From assembly GCF_000764655.1 (NCBI RefSeq), contig NZ_JRGL01000017.1, forward strand, positions 1 to 64,000: 64,000 bases of DNA, given 5' to 3'. Of this stretch, positions 60,247-64,000 are shown piece after piece (the first letter of the stretch is position 1; each line of letters begins with the position of its first letter). Origin of the DNA: Aeromonas aquatica (GTDB lineage Bacteria; Pseudomonadota; Gammaproteobacteria; Enterobacterales; Aeromonadaceae). The position numbers and the translations under genes were made by a program. The notes under the pieces were generated by a model. It saw only the letters and a program-made list of their open reading frames with translations, was not told where the DNA came from and did not search any database.

Positions 60247-60950
60247 ATGTCTCGCTATCTTACCCAACTGGATGATGAGCTGTGCTGGTTCCCCTCCCCC
60301 AGCCATGCGCTGGAAGAGCCCAACGGCCTGCTGGCCATCGGCGGCGATCTCTCCCCTGACCGCTTGCTGGCAGCTTATCACAGGGGGATCTTCCCGTGGA
60401 ATGAGCCGCACCAGCCTCTGCTGTGGTGGTCGCCGGATCCCAGAGGCGTCGTCGAGCCCGAGCGGTTGCACATAGGGCGCAGCCTGCACAAGTTTATCCG
60501 CCGTACCCCATTCGATATTTCCATCGATTGCGCCTTTAATGAGGTGATAGCAGCCTGCGCCGCACCCCGTCGCAGTGCCAGTGGAACCTGGATAAGCACG
60601 CCCATGATCGACGCCTATCAGCAACTTCACCGCCTGGGCCACGCCCACTCCATCGAGATCTGGCAGGACGGCCAGCTGCAGGCCGGGCTCTACGGTCTCT
60701 CCCTCGGTCGCGTCTTCTGCGGCGAGTCCATGTTCAGCCGCATCGATAACGGCGCCAAGCTGGCCATGGTGGCGCTCTGCAGCCACTTCGCCCGCCATGG
60801 CGGCGCCCTCATCGACTGCCAGATGCAAAACGACTTCCTGGCGACCCTGGGAATAGAACAGTGGCCCAGACGCCAGTTCCTAACGGCCCTGGCGAGTCTG
60901 AGTCAGCAGCGACTGAGCGATGGCTGCTGGCAGGCAGGGAGCATCAGCTT

Positions 60951-60954
<4 letters not shown>
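60247..60954 (+). CDS. aat: Leucyl/phenylalanyl-tRNA-protein transferase
   Basis: N-end-rule enzyme adding Leu or Phe to N-terminal Lys/Arg of proteins, feeding ClpAP. About 235 aa. EEPNGLLAIGGDLSPDRLL, FPWNEPHQPLLWWSPDPRG and GESMFSRIDNGAKLA are diagnostic. ATG 60247 preferred; ATG 60232 is in frame but only two bases from the divergent gene's start. Neither has a strong ribosome site. Stop overlaps bpt (ATGA). Confidence 0.94.
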
Positions 60955-61954
<1,000 letters not shown>

Positions 61955-61970
61955 GCCAGGAATTCAGCAA

Positions 61971-62000
61971 AAAACCCCAGCCTCTCGGCTGGGGTTTTTT
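61971..62000. terminator. Bidirectional terminator infA / clpA
   Basis: Stem ACCCCAGCC/GGCTGGGGT, 4-base loop, with A and T runs either side. Confidence 0.9.
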
Positions 62001-62023
62001 GTCATTTCTGGTATTCAACACAC

Positions 62024-64000
62024 TTAGTGGGAGACAGCTTCAACATTGACCTGAAAGTCAAAGCTGAGGCTGTTATCCACCAACTCCACCTTCACCACCC
62101 CACCATCGACCAGTGAACCAAACAGGATCTCATTGGCCAAGGGCTTTTTGAGGTGCTCCTGAATGACCCGTCCCATGGGTCTGGCACCCATCGCCCGATC
62201 GTAACCCTTCTCGGCCAACCAGTGACGTGCCTCTTCGGATACCTCGAGTGACACGCCTTTGGCATCCAGCTGTACCTGCAGTTCGACGATGAACTTGTCG
62301 ACCACCTGGTGGATCACCGTCATGTCCAGATGGTTGAACCAGATGGTATGATCGAGCCGGTTACGGAATTCCGGGCTGAACGTCTTGTTGATCACCGCCA
62401 TGGCGTCGTGGCTCATGTCCTGTTGCTGGAAGCCGATGGACTTGCGCTGGGTCTCCTGCACCCCTGCGTTGGTAGTCATCACCAGGATCACGTTGCGAAA
62501 ATCTGCCTTGCGGCCGTTGTTGTCCGTCAGGGTCCCGTTATCCATCACCTGCAGCAGCAGGTTGAAGACATCCGGGTGCGCCTTCTCGATTTCATCGAGC
62601 AGCACCACAGAGTGCGGATGCTTTAGCACCGAATCGGTCAGCAAGCCCCCCTGCTCGAAGCCGACATAGCCGGGAGGCGCCCCGATCAGGCGGGAGACGG
62701 TGTGGCGCTCCATGTATTCGGACATGTCAAAACGCAGTACCTCGACCCCAAGCGCCTTGCCGAGCTGCTGGGTGACTTCGGTCTTGCCCACCCCGGTCGG
62801 GCCGGCAAACAGGAAGCAGCCCACGGGTCGGCGCTCATTACCCAGGCCGGAGCGCGACAGGCGGATCGCATCGGTCAACACCGCTATGGCCTTGTCCTGA
62901 CCGAACACCACCATCTTGAGATTGCGCTCCAGGTTCTTCAGCACCTCCTTGTCGGAGGAAGAGACAGATTTTTCCGGAATGCGGGCAATCTTGGCGACGA
63001 TGGCCTCGATTTCCGGCACATTGATCACTTTCTTGCGCTTGCTGACGGGCAGCAGACGCTGACCCGCTCCCGCCTCGTCGATCACGTCGATCGCCTTGTC
63101 CGGCAGGTGGCGATCGTTGATGTACTTGGCCGAGAGCTCGACCGCGGCCCGGATCGCCTTGACGGTGTAACGCACGCCGTGGTGTGACTCATAACGGCTC
63201 TTGAGCCCCATCAGGATACGGGTGGTGTCGTCCACACTTGGCTCGACGATATCGATCTTCTGGAAGCGACGCGCCAGGGCCCGGTCTTTTTCGAAGATCT
63301 GGGAATATTCCTGATAGGTGGTCGAACCAACACAGCGCAGCAGACCGTTGGAGAGCAACGGCTTGATGAGGTTGGCCGCATCCAGCTGACCACCGGATGC
63401 CGCCCCCGCCCCTATGATGGTGTGGATCTCGTCGATAAACAGGATGGCCCCTTCCTGGCGCTCGATCTGCTTGAGCAGCACCTTGAGACGTTTCTCGAAG
63501 TCGCCGCGATACTTGGTCCCCGCCAGCAGGGAGCCCATGTCCAGCGAATAGATGGTGCTGTTTGCGATAACCTCGGGCACATCGCCCTTGACGATGCGAT
63601 AAGCCAGTCCCTCGGCGATGGCGGTTTTGCCGACACCGGCCTCCCCCACCAACAGCGGGTTGTTCTTGCGGCGACGACACAGGACTTGAATGGTACGGCT
63701 CAGCTCCTGATCCCGTCCGATGAGCGGATCGATGCGTCCCTCCAGCACCAGCTGGTTGAGGTTGGTGGCAAAGCTCTCTATCTGGGCAGAGGAGACCTCG
63801 TCATCAGACTCGGCATTATTGCCGCTACCGCCGTTCTCGGGTTTGCTGTCTTTGCGCACCCCGTGGGAGAGGAAATTCACCACGTCCAGCCGGCTTACTT
63901 CGGCTTTTTTCAGGAAATAGGCGGCCTGGGACTCCTGCTCACTGAAGATGGCGACCAGCACATTGGCGCCGCTCACCTCGGTATTGCCGGACGACTGGAC
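62024..64000 (-). CDS. clpA: ClpA, ATPase subunit of ClpAP protease, 5' partial
   Basis: Hsp100 unfoldase feeding ClpP; recognises N-end-rule and SsrA-tagged proteins. About 655 residues visible, from the end of the N-domain (SGANVLVAIFSEQESQAAYF) through D1 (Walker A GEAGVGKTA) and D2 (GPTGVGKTEV, LLDEIEKAHPD), including the ClpP-docking loop region (QQLGKALG to TNAGVQETQRKSIG). The frame runs off the window end; GTG 63976 is not the start. clpS would be expected just outside. Confidence 0.97.
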   Translation of the reverse strand, partial: VQSSGNTEVSGANVLVAIFSEQESQAAYFLKKAEVSRLDVVNFLSHGVRKDSKPENGGSGNNAESDDEVSSAQIESFATNLNQLVLEGRIDPLIGRDQELSRTIQVLCRRRKNNPLLVGEAGVGKTAIAEGLAYRIVKGDVPEVIANSTIYSLDMGSLLAGTKYRGDFEKRLKVLLKQIERQEGAILFIDEIHTIIGAGAASGGQLDAANLIKPLLSNGLLRCVGSTTYQEYSQIFEKDRALARRFQKIDIVEPSVDDTTRILMGLKSRYESHHGVRYTVKAIRAAVELSAKYINDRHLPDKAIDVIDEAGAGQRLLPVSKRKKVINVPEIEAIVAKIARIPEKSVSSSDKEVLKNLERNLKMVVFGQDKAIAVLTDAIRLSRSGLGNERRPVGCFLFAGPTGVGKTEVTQQLGKALGVEVLRFDMSEYMERHTVSRLIGAPPGYVGFEQGGLLTDSVLKHPHSVVLLDEIEKAHPDVFNLLLQVMDNGTLTDNNGRKADFRNVILVMTTNAGVQETQRKSIGFQQQDMSHDAMAVINKTFSPEFRNRLDHTIWFNHLDMTVIHQVVDKFIVELQVQLDAKGVSLEVSEEARHWLAEKGYDRAMGARPMGRVIQEHLKKPLANEILFGSLVDGGVVKVELVDNSLSFDFQVNVEAVSH

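Overview
The window is a chromosomal segment of a high-GC gammaproteobacterium, most probably Aeromonas. This is inferred from gene order (lrp-ftsK-lolA-rarA-serS, aat-bpt-infA-clpA, psp-ycjXF-sap) combined with a secreted M9-type collagenase, a large modular amylase, phhAB with tyrR, and ald beside lrp. I see no phage, IS element, CRISPR array, rRNA or tRNA. Most of the segment is core genome, with small accessory pieces at about 3.9-9.4 kb and 42.5-46.7 kb.

Layout. 0-9.4 kb: an insulinase-family protease (5' end outside the window), tpm, an LRR/protein-kinase-like protein with a broken second copy of part of itself, a secreted collagenase, a PAS-AraC regulator and a 90-residue stefin/cystatin-like protein. 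9.7-14 kb: guaBA, a possible 43-residue ORF and a YitT-type membrane protein. 14.4-24.2 kb: a multidomain alpha-amylase, the tonB-exbB-exbD energy-transduction operon, an EamA transporter, xseA, and the heme radical-SAM gene hutW with a Fur-like site. 24.5-30 kb: yfiRNB (c-di-GMP signalling), tyrR and the phenylalanine hydroxylase pair phhAB. 30-41.5 kb: the envelope-stress block pspABC-ycjX-ycjF with divergent pspF, then sapABCDF. 41.6-48.8 kb: miaE, a LacI-type regulator with a perfect palindromic operator, a PTS EIIBC and a GH1 phospho-beta-glucosidase, then cvpA-purF. 49-64 kb: serS, rarA, lolA, ftsK, lrp, ald, trxB, a two-receiver GGEEF protein, a glycine-zipper protein, aat, bpt, infA and clpA (5' end outside the window).

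The most unusual structure is a repeated anatomy at operon junctions. At pspB/pspC, sapA/sapB, sapB/sapC, sapC/sapD, sapD/sapF and lolA/rarA, the junction itself appears to have been tandemly duplicated. Each inserted piece reads as a short ORF that begins at or next to the upstream gene's stop codon. It usually starts like the downstream gene, ends like the upstream gene, and stops on or within 2 nt of the start codon of the real downstream gene. All of these pieces stay open in the frame needed to carry ribosomes across the gap. Non-bridging tail copies also follow phhB and ycjF. Eight of these nine sites, counting the two tails and counting sapC/sapD twice, lie between 28.6 and 40.7 kb. I know of no description of this pattern; whether the peptides matter or only the continuity of translation is unknown.
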